Made by a program: the position numbers and the translations under genes. Below are positions 14,201 through 23,330 of a DNA stretch of 64,000 bases, in pieces. Origin of the DNA: Ligula intestinalis (Eukaryota > Platyhelminthes > Cestoda > Diphyllobothriidea > Diphyllobothriidae); the NCBI GenBank assembly GCA_036362985.1, contig JAYGXS010000001.1:44487340-44551339 (forward strand), written 5' to 3'. Under the pieces are notes generated by a model. The model saw nothing but the letters and a program-made list of their open reading frames with translations. It searched no databases and was not told where the DNA came from. Positions within the stretch are counted from its first letter, which is position 1, and each line of letters opens with the position of its first letter.

Positions 14201-14367
14201 TTTTTACACTCTAGCATTTAGTGACATTAAATTCATCCGCCAATCCCTTGATTTTCTGGATATTCAGTGCGCACACAATCGTTTCAGAACGAAGACGAAA
14301 TCGACGAAGGTACGTCGTCGCAGGACTGACCCATATTTTTTATTCATTTATGCAAACTACTGCGTAA
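2013..14367 (+). CDS. neuropeptide-type G-protein-coupled receptor (rhodopsin class), 8 exons
   Basis: Seven-helix plasma-membrane receptor of 423 residues. Exons: 2013-2213, 2612-2750, 3204-3307, 5761-5866, 9540-9679, 13353-13674, 14021-14127 and 14215-14367. All introns are GT..AG and all phases join. The N-terminus (1-67) has three glycosylation sites (NIS, NQS, NKT). Seen: N87 in helix 1 (GNSSVLY), D114 in helix 2 (LAVTDLF), the Cys141-Cys220 disulphide pair, W195 in helix 4, P244 in helix 5, CWCP 342-345 in helix 6 and NPLIF 383-387 in helix 7. A long basic third loop (about 261-325) precedes the TVKMTLVIV start of helix 6. Helix 3 to helix 7 resembles vasopressin/oxytocin, neuropeptide S and CCAP receptors, so a peptide ligand coupled through a G protein is likely. 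DRY is changed to DRA (165-167) and NPxxY to NPxxF. The first Met could instead be at 2079, or a further 5' exon may exist. The 3' end may be spliced at 14310 rather than stop at 14365. Confidence 0.85.
2612..2750 (+). CDS. GPCR exon 2: helix 1, loop 1, start of helix 2
   Basis: The acceptor TTTCAG precedes GTAAACAAT and the donor is GTGAGT after ACTG. Phase is 0 in and 1 out. Codes residues 68-113 with ILLFMLASNIIGNSSVLYVM as helix 1 and the basic loop RGRKKRMR. Confidence 0.88.
3204..3307 (+). CDS. GPCR exon 3: helix 2, loop, start of helix 3
   Basis: The acceptor is TTGTAG and the donor GTACGT. Codes residues 114-148, starting with the conserved Asp of LAVTDLF. It includes the WNLT loop, Cys141 before helix 3, and LVRYMS, as in vasopressin-group receptors. 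Confidence 0.88.
3735..5215 (+). repeat. dispersed repeat R1, copy 1
   Basis: Diverged but collinear with 50630-51030 and 54530-55245. Shared landmarks include the stretch near 4040 and 50985, GTTCCGTTTCTAAATAACGC at 4691 and 54757, and a match near 4960-5000 and 55010-55050. It is non-coding and of unknown class. Copy 1 carries the 124-bp insertion that copy 2 lacks. Confidence 0.65.
4547..4670 (-). mobile_element. 124-bp type B hammerhead-like mobile element with 12-bp target duplication
   Basis: The insert is flanked by ATGCTTATTATT at 4535-4546 and again at 4671-4682. The related repeat copy at 54738 has a single, uninterrupted site there, so it serves as an empty site. Read on the minus strand the element has TCTGCGCATGTCTCAG, then the hairpin GGATTTCC/GGAATCC, then GAAACGTCAGG, then GTGATCGCATCTTCTTCTTC at the 3' end. 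It has no coding capacity. It may be a 5'-truncated PLE terminal repeat or a short non-autonomous retroelement moved by PLE enzymes. Confidence 0.78.
5761..5866 (+). CDS. GPCR exon 4: helix 3 and loop 2
   Basis: The acceptor is TTTTAG and the donor GTGAGA. Phase is 0 in and 1 out. Codes residues 149-183. Counting from Cys141, the acidic-Arg pair falls exactly where position 3.49/3.50 should be. The motif is FDRAEAVINPLR, so Tyr of DRY is Ala. Confidence 0.88.
5867..9539 (+). other. GPCR intron 4
   Basis: A 3.67-kb AT-rich intron. I find no coding, RNA or clear transposon signal. A short GC-rich patch near 7300-7370 and a less AT-rich stretch near 7690-8100 are unassigned and may be old repeat remains. 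Confidence 0.5.
9540..9679 (+). CDS. GPCR exon 5: helix 4 and second extracellular loop
   Basis: The acceptor is TTTTAG and the donor GTGAGT. Phase is 1 in and 0 out. Codes residues 184-230: YLAICGWIAAFLCGIPCLLL is helix 4, then the loop with SYCYLNF, whose Cys220 pairs with Cys141 by family rule. Confidence 0.88.
9680..13352 (+). other. GPCR intron 5
   Basis: A 3.67-kb intron. It contains the perfect 16-bp hairpin at 10896-10931. Open frames inside, for example 12328-12600, show no family resemblance and would break the phase match between exons 5 and 6. Confidence 0.55.
10896..10931. repeat. perfect 16-bp inverted repeat with 4-base loop
   Basis: The arm AAAATGTAACCACTCA (10896-10911) is exactly complementary to 10916-10931. 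The loop is CTAA. It lies in intron 5 of the GPCR. It could be a palindromic transposon remnant or a hairpin in the pre-mRNA. Confidence 0.85.
13353..13674 (+). CDS. GPCR exon 6: helix 5, third loop, start of helix 6
   Basis: The acceptor is GATCAG and the donor GTAAGA. Phase is 0 in and 1 out. Codes residues 231-337. Helix 5 has the conserved Pro in VFILPAFFIALCHVLMVARI. The loop is long and basic and ends RVKTVKMTLVIVS, the typical entry to helix 6. Confidence 0.9.
14021..14127 (+). CDS. GPCR exon 7: helix 6 and third extracellular loop
   Basis: The acceptor is CTCTAG and the donor GTAAAA. Phase is 1 in and 0 out. Codes residues 338-373. VYIICWCPYMIWNLLVTFG holds the toggle-switch CWxP motif intact. 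Confidence 0.9.
14215..14367 (+). CDS. GPCR exon 8: helix 7 and C-terminal tail
   Basis: The acceptor is ACTCTAG. HLVTLNSSANPLIFWIFSAH is helix 7 with NPxxF in place of NPxxY, followed by the basic ERRRNRRR. Read through, it ends at TAA 14365-14367. A good donor (AAG|GTACGT at 14310) sits inside, so a further exon and a different tail remain possible. Confidence 0.75.
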   Translation, partial: HLVTLNSSANPLIFWIFSAHTIVSERRRNRRRYVVAGLTHIFYSFMQTTA

Positions 14368-16455
14368 CAGCCCTATGGTGACATAATAAGTAGCCATTAA
14401 GTACATTTGGATGAACCGTGTCCGAATATCCTATACCCAATTATACCTTTGTCTTTGAACTTAAAATGCTGAAAATTGAACAGTGAGCACCGTTAGTTAA
14501 TTCTAGTTTACAGAGTTAACTTAATTGAAATGCAACTTTAAATTATCGCTTGATTTATAAGACAATGCACCTTCTCGAAAGGTAACTTAAAGTAGTCAAT
14601 GCTACAGTCTTTTAAACAACGGAAGTGCCTTGCCAACAACCGAGAACAATGTTGTTGTTACTAGCTGTCAGGTTATGCATACGGAAGGATGTTGGAGGAG
14701 GACCGCAAATCATAAAGGAATATTTTTAGACCCAGCCTCGTGTATATCGATATTTGTGTTATCTCCCACAAATAACAATTTTATATAACTTTTTAAACTT
14801 TCGGACATACACACCTTTTGGTTGTCATGATAGTAACACCATTCTCTAAACCTATATTTAGCAAATAGGCTTATCGCTGAGGTAAAGGTTGCTCGTATGA
14901 TGGAAATTATATTTTTAGAGGAAACTTAAAGTACCACAACCATAAATCAGGCTGTGGGAGGTCGCATATTAGCTGCACGCATTATTTCCATAAAAAACTG
15001 CCACAGTAGTTTATTTTTATTCACGCATGACTTATTCAGAACTCGATATTTTAGGAATTTACGCCTAACGTTGATAAATTGGAAAAGTAAACATATGCAG
15101 CGTGGCAGATAAAGCAAATGGCGTGCAAATTTATATGCGCAATAGAAAATACGGGCATTTAAAAAAGAATTGTGTTCATATCGACAAAAGATGGCATAAG
15201 TCGGAAATGTGCACCCTCTTTTTTAAAAGCGCATGCAGTTTTTAACTTTAGAAACTCGATGCATTTTTCTTTTCAATCAATCATAATTTCCTACTTCACA
15301 GGCATATGCGAAAATTTCAAGTGGGTATAAAACTATTCCAAAAAAGCACAGGGATTTCTTGAACCACATTTTACTGCAAAACAACTCTCATACGGCAGAG
15401 GAATAATTCAATGGAAACCTGACTTTGCATTTTAAATGGCTTTAGAATTTTATGTGAAGGCAACTTGAGTTTTGCCATAAGCAACGCTGGAATTTTTAGA
15501 GTTAAAAATGTCGACATTGAATTTCGCGTGCCGTTGCTGCATTGGAACATGTATTCGGCGGTCGAATGAGGTAAGATGCGTTGCTCACTTTCCGAATGAA
15601 AATATATTGAACTGACTAAATTTGTCAAAGGGCAATGAATAAAGCGCAATATTGGCAATAATTGGAGGTCAAAATTATGTGACGGTGAGAAGGCAATATC
15701 ATATTTACCTAACGAGATATGTCAAGGTTATAATTTAACATCAGCTCTGTGAAATTCCGCTATTGCCTGTATAATGACAAACTTGGATCTTGCCCGTGTC
15801 TGATAATGGTATAACTACTCAGTGTTTGCAGAACAAGGTCTAAGTTTAATGTCCAAATCGACGAAAATGATTAAATGGCAACAATACTTATAGGATGAGC
15901 GAGGATTTATTTCGGTTAAAGCTCTTAGTTCTTTTTAGTGAAGAACTTGAGATTGCTTCATCCTTTCATGAAAATCGGATACAGTTGTTTACTTTTTTAC
16001 AAAATGTGAAGATTTAAATGAGAAGAGATGGTTTAAAACGAACTTAAGTTTGTTTATTTTGTTTATTGAATTGGCTTGACGAGCAAACGGCTGTCTACTA
16101 GAGATGCATTCAGTTGCGATCAGCGTACTTAAGGAAAAATGAGCCAATGTGGGTCAAATTCAATGCTCTAGAGAACGTTATATGCGGTGTTGCGTTTATA
16201 AAAAATCCATAAATGCAAGTATGGGAAATCGCATAGTTTTCCTGAAACGAGAGGTGGATTCACTTTAAAAATCTTGCTTTTCAAAATTTGTTTTGTAACC
16301 TAAAACTCATTAATTCGAACGGCTGTAGTTAGTTCTACCAGAACACGAATGAAGATAAATAAGCATAAATATGAACGTCCGGATCATGCCATCAATTTCT
16401 TTGTCAGTAATCACAGTGTTTTCAAACATTTTTTGTCAAGAGTTGATAAAGACCG
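14368..16455. other. downstream non-coding region
   Basis: AT-rich sequence after the receptor gene. No gene, RNA or repeat family recognised. A minus-strand open frame at 15371-15658 has no recognisable motif. Confidence 0.4.
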
Positions 16456-16618
16456 GGCATAGCACTACCGGTGTTCACTAAAACTTAGTTTATTGTCTCC
16501 CACTGTGCATTTGCTAGCTAAGAACGAGGCCTCAAAGTAAATTAACATTAAAAATGAAAATTCTTGTTGGCAAACATATGTTTTTGGCAAGTAATCATCG
16601 GACAAGTACAATGCAATG
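16456..16618 (-). repeat. inverted PLE terminal fragment with type A hammerhead-like motif
   Basis: This is a minus-strand copy of the pLTR end directly before a plus-strand lineage 1 PLE body. The motif (16566-16606) reads CCGATGA, a short stem II, then AAACATATGTTTGCC. The final G of the GAA core is changed, so it is decayed. The head-to-head order matches the element at 43.45-43.9 kb. Confidence 0.55.
16566..16606 (-). ncRNA. hammerhead-like motif, type A (decayed)
   Basis: CCGATGA core, self-complementary stem III AACATATGTT and the cleavage-side GCC are visible. The 5' outer strand CTTG can pair with CAAG at the 3' side. The GAA box is lost, so activity is unlikely. Confidence 0.5.
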
Positions 16619-17990
16619 TATGGCCTTCCAAAAATGCATGAACAAGGCATACCACTTCAACCTACCTTGGACATGAAAAACTTGCCCTTCCACTTCATTG
16701 CAAAATAGCTCGTCTAAAAGTGCAAGCTGCTACAGAGCTCTCTTTACCCCCAGAACCCTAAAAAACACTCAAGACTCCGTCGAAGCTATCAAGAATACCA
16801 AAATTGGCGAAATGAAAATGCTTGCATTACATGTATCTCCAATGTTTACGAAATCATGGAGTACCTATGTGAATGTATATGGAAAACAAACTACCAGATA
16901 GAAATGAGAGTTGGGATGCTAAAATAATTATCGATTTGCTGTACACAGAGAGTACAGTTTTCGTGTAATGGAAAGTTGTGCAACCAAATAGACGGAGTGG
17001 CAATGGGGCCACCAATTGGACCATTCCTCGCAAACGTCTCCATGGGCAAGGTTAAGGAAAGCCTTTTCAAGGACCCATTCAATGGGATTAGTTCTACGGT
17101 CGATACGTTGATGGTATAGTTTGCCTGACAAATAACACAAATTATATCGATGTCCTACTTAAGACGTTTAACACGGCACACACAGCACTAACATTTACTG
17201 CGGAAATGGAGGCGAACAACGAACTCACTTTCTTAGACATCCACTTACAAAGACAAGATGATGGTGCAATACAACGCCGGGTGTTCAGAAATAAAACCTG
17301 GACGGGGCAATTTATTAACCTTCACAGTTTCGTTCCTCTTTATCTCAAACGAACTAATTCCAGGGCTAAGCAGTCAGAAATTGATGCAGCTGTTCTCCTG
17401 AAACAGTGGAAGTAGAATTGCAACAGCTACAAAACACACTCCGCGAAAATGAATACCCCGAAATGTTCATCCTCCGAAACATCAAGGAGCGTTTCACCAA
17501 GGCTGCCATTGCAACGGCAGAAAAGAATGATGCATTCATAAGTCGGCCGTTTCTTGGAGACGTAGCAAGCGAACAAGTAAGGCAATGTCTAAGGGCAGCA
17601 GTCACAAGTGCCTTCCCAGCGGCAAACGTATGCGTATTCTTCACCAACCCTCCTTTTTACGGATGAGGGGTAAAGACCGGTTACCGTTGCAGGTTACATC
17701 CATGTGTATTTACTCATGCACCTGCTCCTGTGCGGCGGGCCATATTGGTCCAACAACGCGACGTCTGGAATAAAGGATATGCAAGCATTTACCAGCCTTA
17801 TTTGGCAGACGTGAAAATCGATCGATCCCAAGTTCAAGTCTCGCACACTTGATCGATACAAACCACCAAGTTGACGTAAGAGAGGCCTTTTAAGTCATAT
17901 ACCAGACTCCGACACACTATTCTACAGGCCTGCACAAACGGATGCGCTTCATAGACGAAACAGTGACAATTCACTTAGCAAATCCCGCTC
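16619..17990 (+). pseudogene. PLE lineage 1 reverse transcriptase / GIY-YIG nuclease, decayed
   Basis: Remains of a Penelope-like RT fused to a C-terminal GIY-YIG nuclease. They are broken by several frameshifts and stops and truncated at the 5' end. In order: YGLPKMHEQGIP (RT entry, 16619), KNTQDSVEAIKNTKIGEMKM followed by LALHVSPMF (motif A, with the catalytic Asp replaced by His), QIDGVAMGPPIGPFLANV (motif B, about 16990), FYGRYVDGIVCL (motif C, second Asp lost to Gly, about 17096), NELTFLDIHLQRQDDGAIQR (about 17220), FRNKTWTGQFI, LRENEYPEMFILRNI (about 17440), then CSCAAGHIGPTTRRLE in the nuclease (about 17725). Both catalytic RT motifs are damaged, so the copy cannot be active. It relates most closely to the fragment at 32365-33130. 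Confidence 0.85.
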
Positions 17991-18345
17991 TCTGCTGTCA
18001 AAATACGCTGGTAGCCGCAGTTTGCTTACCCTGACCAACCACCCCCGTGCCGCCAGAACAGATGGCATCACCAGCTAAGCACGCCGACACTGAGAACATC
18101 CCTTTCTCCCCCCTCTCCTCACTTGCCGGATCCAACCTCACCAACAGGCTAGAACCCGCATGCGTTAGACGAGGAAACACCACGATGACTAATTAAAACC
18201 CCCACCCCGACCCATCCCACAACCCTGAGAACTATTTGATAAGAATACCACCCACAACTAACCATTTTTGTCCTCGCATTGTACTGGCCCGATGATGAAT
18301 TGCCGAAAACATATGTTTGCCAACATGAATTCTCAATCATAAAAT
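17991..18345 (+). repeat. PLE lineage 1 3' terminal repeat (pLTR)
   Basis: The non-coding 3' tail of the element before it. It is C-rich in the middle (18090-18220) and ends with the type A hammerhead-like motif at 18282-18324. The same order, coding end then C-rich tail then motif, occurs at 46.2-46.6 kb. Confidence 0.65.
18282..18324 (+). ncRNA. hammerhead-like ribozyme motif, type A
   Basis: Stem I strands TGGC (18285-18288) and GCCA (18319-18322) pair. The core is CCGATGA (18289-18295; consensus CUGANGA with one change), stem II TGAATTGCC, GAA (18305-18307), stem III AAC-ATAT-GTT (18308-18317), then T as the base before the expected cut. Hammerhead ribozymes in PLE terminal repeats are established knowledge. 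Activity here is inferred from the layout. Confidence 0.65.
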
Positions 18346-18419
18346 GGGAATATTTGCAGAAATATTACAAAACATGCTCCAGTATGCACAAATATTTTAA
18401 AACATTTAATTTGCCAATG

Positions 18420-18560
18420 CAAGCGAACATCCGCGTCCGTGGAGGCAATCGAGAAGAAGTAGACTCGGTCGCTGGGACAATATGTCTATTCGCCTGCCGT
18501 TTCGATATCCGTCGCGGATTCGTCATCAGAGATATGAGCACCAAAAACAAGTTAAGCATG
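18420..18560 (-). ncRNA. hammerhead-like motif, type C, in lineage 2 3' end
   Basis: On the minus strand the core CTGATGA (18529-18523) is followed by a stem II hairpin built from CGAATCCG and CGGATATCG, then GAAAC (18503-18499), then GGCAGGCGAATA and TTGTC. The region ends in a TCTTCTTCT-like tail. It lies directly downstream of the lineage 2 PLE coding region on the same strand, so it is the terminal repeat of that element. A related GAAACGTC form is seen elsewhere. Confidence 0.6.
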
Positions 18561-19968
18561 CACAGAATTTTGAGTATTTATAGGACACAGTCATTACTGC
18601 AAGCATACAGCGGCAATTAACGTTAATTGCCTTCTTGTGCGTGGATTGCTTGTTGGACGGCACGCAGGCTCTGACCTTTTGAACTTTCATCACGGGTGGT
18701 GAGCTCAGGCGTGATGGGGTTGCTCGGCCGTCTGGCTCCCCGGTGTTAGCGTTGGCCTGCCCGTTCCTCAAGTGACGGCTTGCTTTGGCCAAATTGAATC
18801 TTGGGATTGAATATTGATTGGGCAAATCATTGCACTTGTGGATGGATTGGGGGCCCGTGAACCATGACTCAAGTAGTTCTCGGCTCACCCGATTGTCACC
18901 TATTGCGAGAATTTCGGCCTCATCAAATTTGAAGATTTGGCCAGGTCTCGTCAAATGAGCCGAAACTTGATAATTGGCATCATTTCGCCGCACTACTGCT
19001 GCGTGTTCGGCAATTCGTGTCCTGAGAAGTCTGCCCGTTTCTCTGGCATAGTTGCTTCGACCGCAACTGCACTAGATCCTGTAGACGACCCCAGACGTTT
19101 TTTGCCGTGGCAGTGGGTCTTTCGGCTTTATTATCTGACGCCTTATGGTCGCCTCCGGCCTGTGTGCGACTCCAACTCCAAGTGGTGCGAGAAGGCGGCC
19201 GACTGCTTCCGATACATTTTTGACGCACCGGATACAACGCCAAACCTTCGGGTCGGTGCGCTTTTGTTGGTCATCTCGTTTGCGCAAGCAGTGGTTGACG
19301 AAGTTGCGCGGGTAACCATTTTTTCTGAACACCCGTCGAAGGTATTCTACCTCGGCAACTTTGTCTTCTTCTTCGCTGCAGTTTGTCTCAACATGCCGAT
19401 AGAGTGTTTTTACGCAACTGTGTTTGTGGCCGATTAGCTGGTTGCTCTTGTAAATCAGTACTTGCATCGTGTTTGTCGCTTTCTTGAATACTTTATTCTT
19501 TAGACCACCACAATCTTTGCGACAGACAAGGTTATCCAGGAAGGCCAGCTGGTTGTTTTGTTCTTCCTCCATCGTTAATTGGGTGTCCGGGAAGACGCTG
19601 TTGAGACGTTCCTTGAACGTGAGCACCTGATCTCGTTCGATGACGAAGAAGGTGCCATCCACATACTGAGCCAAGAATTTCGTTCTGTGGTGTTGAAAAA
19701 CCAACGACATCAGCCACTTCAGGACAGACTCGGCTATGAGCCCCGAAATCGGTGAACCCATCGGTGTCCCCTTCACCTGCTTGTAGCTCATTTCATCAAA
19801 CGTGAAGTTCGTTTTGAGACAGAACTTCAGGAGCTGTAGGATTTGCGCATGTTTAAGGCGATTCTCTGTCTCATCGTATTTGTTTCGTAGGTGTAATTCG
19901 ACGGTCTCGATTGCCAGATCCTGAGGGATAGAAGTAAAAAGGGACGTGACATCAAAGGAAACCATTAT
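18561..19968 (-). pseudogene. PLE lineage 2 reverse transcriptase / GIY-YIG nuclease, one in-frame stop
   Basis: A 5'-truncated PLE that starts at RT motif A. Open from 19965 downward except for one TAG at 19074-19072. Seen in order: SFDVTSLFTSIP (motif A with Asp intact), KQVKGTPMGSPISGLIAE (motif B), AQYVDGTFFVI (motif C, where YVDD has become YVDG), NQLAFLDNLVCR, RRVFRKNGYPRNFVNHCLRK, GVGVAHRPEATIRRQI, then the nuclease with CSCGRSNYARETGRLLRTRI and EH. The stop falls in the linker before the nuclease, where the lineage has Trp (TGG to TAG). The coding sequence probably ends near 18780; an open frame runs on to 18526. The motif C loss makes it inactive as RT. The 3' end carries the type C hammerhead-like motif. 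Confidence 0.87.
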
Positions 19969-21775
19969 ATAATGGTGATATCATAGTTTCCTAGATCATA
20001 GTAACCTACGCCTTCAGTGATATGTACATGTGACAAGGGAAGTGCGCCGTAAAACTTGGATCAAATTTACCACTGGAAAACTAGGCCACTTTCTTGAAAA
20101 CTAACGTGCGGGTGCGTTTGGTCATTGCCTTACACCAAAAAGGTGCCATGTTCTGTACAGATGCAAAACAACCTTGTATCCCAACTGACAAAAGAGATAA
20201 GGGTTACATGTTGATTAACATATATCGTCGAGCTGAGAAACTGACGTATACCACTTATCAGATTTTAGCTTTATGTGTGTGTGTGCAGTCATGCAAATTG
20301 TCTACACACCAAACTGGAACATCCAACAAGGCAACAGGATATAGCATGGTTTATTTTGATTTTAATTGTTCTACAATGGAAGCAAACACGATACTTGCAA
20401 GACAGTTACATCGTCTATTATGTCCAATGAACTGTTGCCCTCTTTATTTCGTCACATTTTGGACCCACATAACTAGCCTAATAACACACTAAGTTCTAAG
20501 GTTAAATGAAAGTTCAATAGCAGACATACATATTTCGCGTATTATTTTCCTAAAAATTATTTCATTGATGTGATGGGATATGTTTAATAGAAAATGGTTA
20601 CTTTTTTCTAATTTCGTTGACTAAATGCAAGCAAAGTACAAATGATGAGCCTCCTCATTCAATTTATAATATATAAAGGTACTTTATCGCATTATTTGTA
20701 ACACATTATAATCCATGTTGAACCCTGATGCAGGTGGCTCTCATTTCTTATTTATGCGGTAAATTTGCAGACTATAACCTATTCTGTTAATTTTTATCTT
20801 TAAGCAAAGTAGTTCAAAGGTATCAACGCAGATGGTCTTATGGGTGGAGAAACAGGATCCATTGCGAGCGGAACATTGAAAATGATAACATTCGACTCAA
20901 CATCCGACATGTTAGTGCAAAACTCTCGGAGATTGCTTCTACGTCGAACAACAGGGAACTGTAACTGGCCGCTGTCACTTTGACTGGGTCTTTTTTACCA
21001 GTGTTTTCTGTTTTTTTTCATGGCTCTCGACTGCCTGAAATTGGCCTGCGATTTTTAACAATTGTTTGCCAGCTAACCTGTCATGTATTACTGCATTCTT
21101 TTTAATTATGTAATCGGTGAATACACCTATCCTGCTTTTTGAACTCAGATTAATGAAGCTCATCAAAAGAAACACATCTTATCAATATAATGAAAGATAA
21201 ATTTCACTAAGCCTTTTCAATTTCTGAAGAAAAATCTCAGGAGCAGTCAATCGTAAGCGCATATAAACATTAACATAGTAATATTACACTACCTATCATT
21301 ATGAATATAATATGTTGAGAGTAGAATCCAACTGTTCGGCAGTCGAAAGTTAATCTGTGCAAAGGTTGCGTATGCTTACGTTCTAGTTCGATAGAGTGGT
21401 TTATCTTTACCATGAAAACAGATTTGTGTTGGAGCACAACGGACGGTTTTTGCTCTGGTTACAATGTCTGGAAGTGTGGCAATAAAGTAGAGCAATGTAT
21501 ATTTTAGCAGACACCTGTATACTTCTAGGATTTTAAAATGTTTGCTCTAAAAGAAAATTTAGATGTTTTTGCAGCACAGGAATAAAATGGAAAACTCACT
21601 TATTCAATCAGCAGCTAACCATCTGCGCAGTATAAATAGTCACATAATTAGCTAATATTTTGCAAGTTAGTGCGTAGTGACTAACTACCATAGATTACTT
21701 ATTGCAGGTACCATAAATACCGCGGTGATCGTATAGAATGTCAAAAAACGGTGTCCTAAACTTAACAACAAACTG
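19969..21775. other. non-coding region, unassigned
   Basis: Between two PLE fragments. An open frame at 20094-20492 (132 codons) has no motif I recognise and no splice context, so I do not call it a gene. A short GT run occurs near 20274. Confidence 0.35.
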
Positions 21776-22560
21776 TGCAGGCAGCTGGACGGTGAAGCTA
21801 TGGGCTCGCCCCTTGGCCCGCTTCCAGCGAATACATTCATGAGTAAACTGGAAGCCTCGCAAGTTTATCAACAGATAAATAGTCTGACATGGATGATATA
21901 TTTCCGGTCACACCGAAACAAACCAACATTTTACCTCAGACGCACCCGTCTATCAAGTTTACACTAGAATAAGAGCACTATGGATCGCTGCATTTCCTTG
22001 ATGGACTATTGAATAAAAGGGCTGACAGGAGTATTTAAAGTGGGGTCTATCGTAAGAAGACGTAGTTTTGGCAATACATCCATTTTCCTAGTTTTGTACC
22101 GTTAAACAGCAAACGTACGATGGTTCAAGCAAAGGGCGAAAACTATCTGCTCAACTGATAGCATCGAAGAGGAGCTTAAGATTGTTGGGTGTGTTCTTTG
22201 ACAAAAACGGTACTCCAGTCGATGTACCGCTAAGAACATGGCTGAAAGGTCGTCAACGCCCTCCAGGTTAATAGCAGAGGCAAGGCAAATATTAGTCTTA
22301 GTCCCAGTTCAAGGAGAGCCCAAGCGAACTTCTAAGGAGGAGCCCAAGCCAAGCTGTAGCAACCACCTTCCCAGCTGCCAAGGCCCATATAATGTCCTAG
22401 ACTACTCTTATCCTATACAGAGAGACCAAGAACAAACCACCAGCCCAGACCACCTCTATGTGCATCTTTTCATTCAACTGCTCCTATGCAGCAGAAAATG
22501 TTGGTTGAACGAGACAGCGTGTGTCCAAAAGAGTACGAAAACATATTTCGAATGCTTAGA
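21776..22560 (+). pseudogene. PLE lineage 1 RT/nuclease fragment (relative of the 43.7-kb element)
   Basis: 5'-truncated at RT motif B. Pieces in different frames: CRQLDGEAMGSPLGPLPANTF (about 21778), SKLEASQVYQQINSLTW, a damaged motif C region (about 21893), STDSIEEELKIVG (about 22155), KNMAERSSTPSR (about 22230), then a nuclease region whose conserved Cys, Tyr and Gly are scattered by frameshifts. Each piece matches the better copy at 44.9-46.2 kb in order. No catalytic motif survives intact. Confidence 0.8.
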
Positions 22561-22827
22561 GGAGGGTCAAGTAGAGGGCCAGAGAGGTCTTATGAATGAT
22601 CTACAAGGTGCTCTGAAGCAAGTCAAAAGGCCGTGGACAGCGCCTGTTGGCTTTGGCAGAAGCGGTTGCCATCAGGTTACTTCGACCGGTCTTGTGCGCC
22701 CAAAATATTTTCGTAGCGGCGCCGCACCTACGTCATTGCCAAAAGTCGCTAATCCAACAGCCCGCAGCCCATCATATTTCGTGGGCACTGGCCTGTTGGG
22801 ATTACTAACCGGCTGCCCGAGCGAACT

Positions 22828-23137
22828 GTCAGGTCACGTTATCGGCCTCCTCCCTACAGACAAGGAACAAAGGCCACACAAGCCGGCGGATATAAGCCAT
22901 GCGCGCACCCCTACGAGGTCACCCGATGCAGCCAGGACCTACGTGCACGTGCGATGGACCAATCAAGCTCCTATGCGAATAAGGGCACAAGCTGATTGGT
23001 TACTTCTAGAAATCCCATTTCATGTAGTCCCCGTCAAGGGACGCAATAAAGGACTTCCTTCCCCTTAGGACCTTGTTCGTTGTTTTCTCTGCTAAACTTG
23101 CACAAAGAGAATGGCGGCACTAAATAGCCTGGGAACT
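22828..23137. mobile_element. possible solo LTR inserted in PLE tail
   Basis: This block is absent from the matching tail at 46.3-46.5 kb. It starts TGTCAGG, ends CATTACA and contains AATAAA near 23046, as an LTR might. I could not find a clean target duplication, so the borders and class are uncertain. Confidence 0.3.
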
Positions 23138-23267
23138 CATTACAACACGGCCCCTAACGCTGATCAGATTTTTGACGCCAACTTCTCCTCCCCTCACCTT
23201 TCCTGACACTCGTGCTGTTTTCTACCAACTCGCATGGTTTATTTAGTTAATTATTATATAAATGTAT

Positions 23268-23312
23268 AGGCCTGAAGAGAATATGTCAAAAGAAAACGTA
23301 TTTTGCCAACTT
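23268..23312 (+). ncRNA. hammerhead-like motif, type A (decayed)
   Basis: CTGAAGA core, an enlarged stem II, GAAAAC, then TTTTGCC. The outer GGC and GCC can still pair. It sits in the 3' tail of the lineage 1 fragment. Confidence 0.45.
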
Positions 23313-23330
23313 ATCGCCTGAAATTTTCCA

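Larger units (their letters stand above)
22561..23330 (+). repeat. PLE lineage 1 3' tail and terminal repeat
   Basis: Non-coding tail matching 46190-46640 in order, for example CGCCCAAAATATTTTCG near 22697 against 46283. It is interrupted by about 310 bp with LTR-like ends (22828-23137). The tail ends with a decayed hammerhead-like motif. A long open frame that enters from upstream (22238-23068) crosses all of these pieces and is not a real gene. Confidence 0.65.

Noticed and set aside
20094..20492. 132-codon open frame as a host gene
   Set aside because: No domain, no splice context, composition like the surrounding non-coding DNA.
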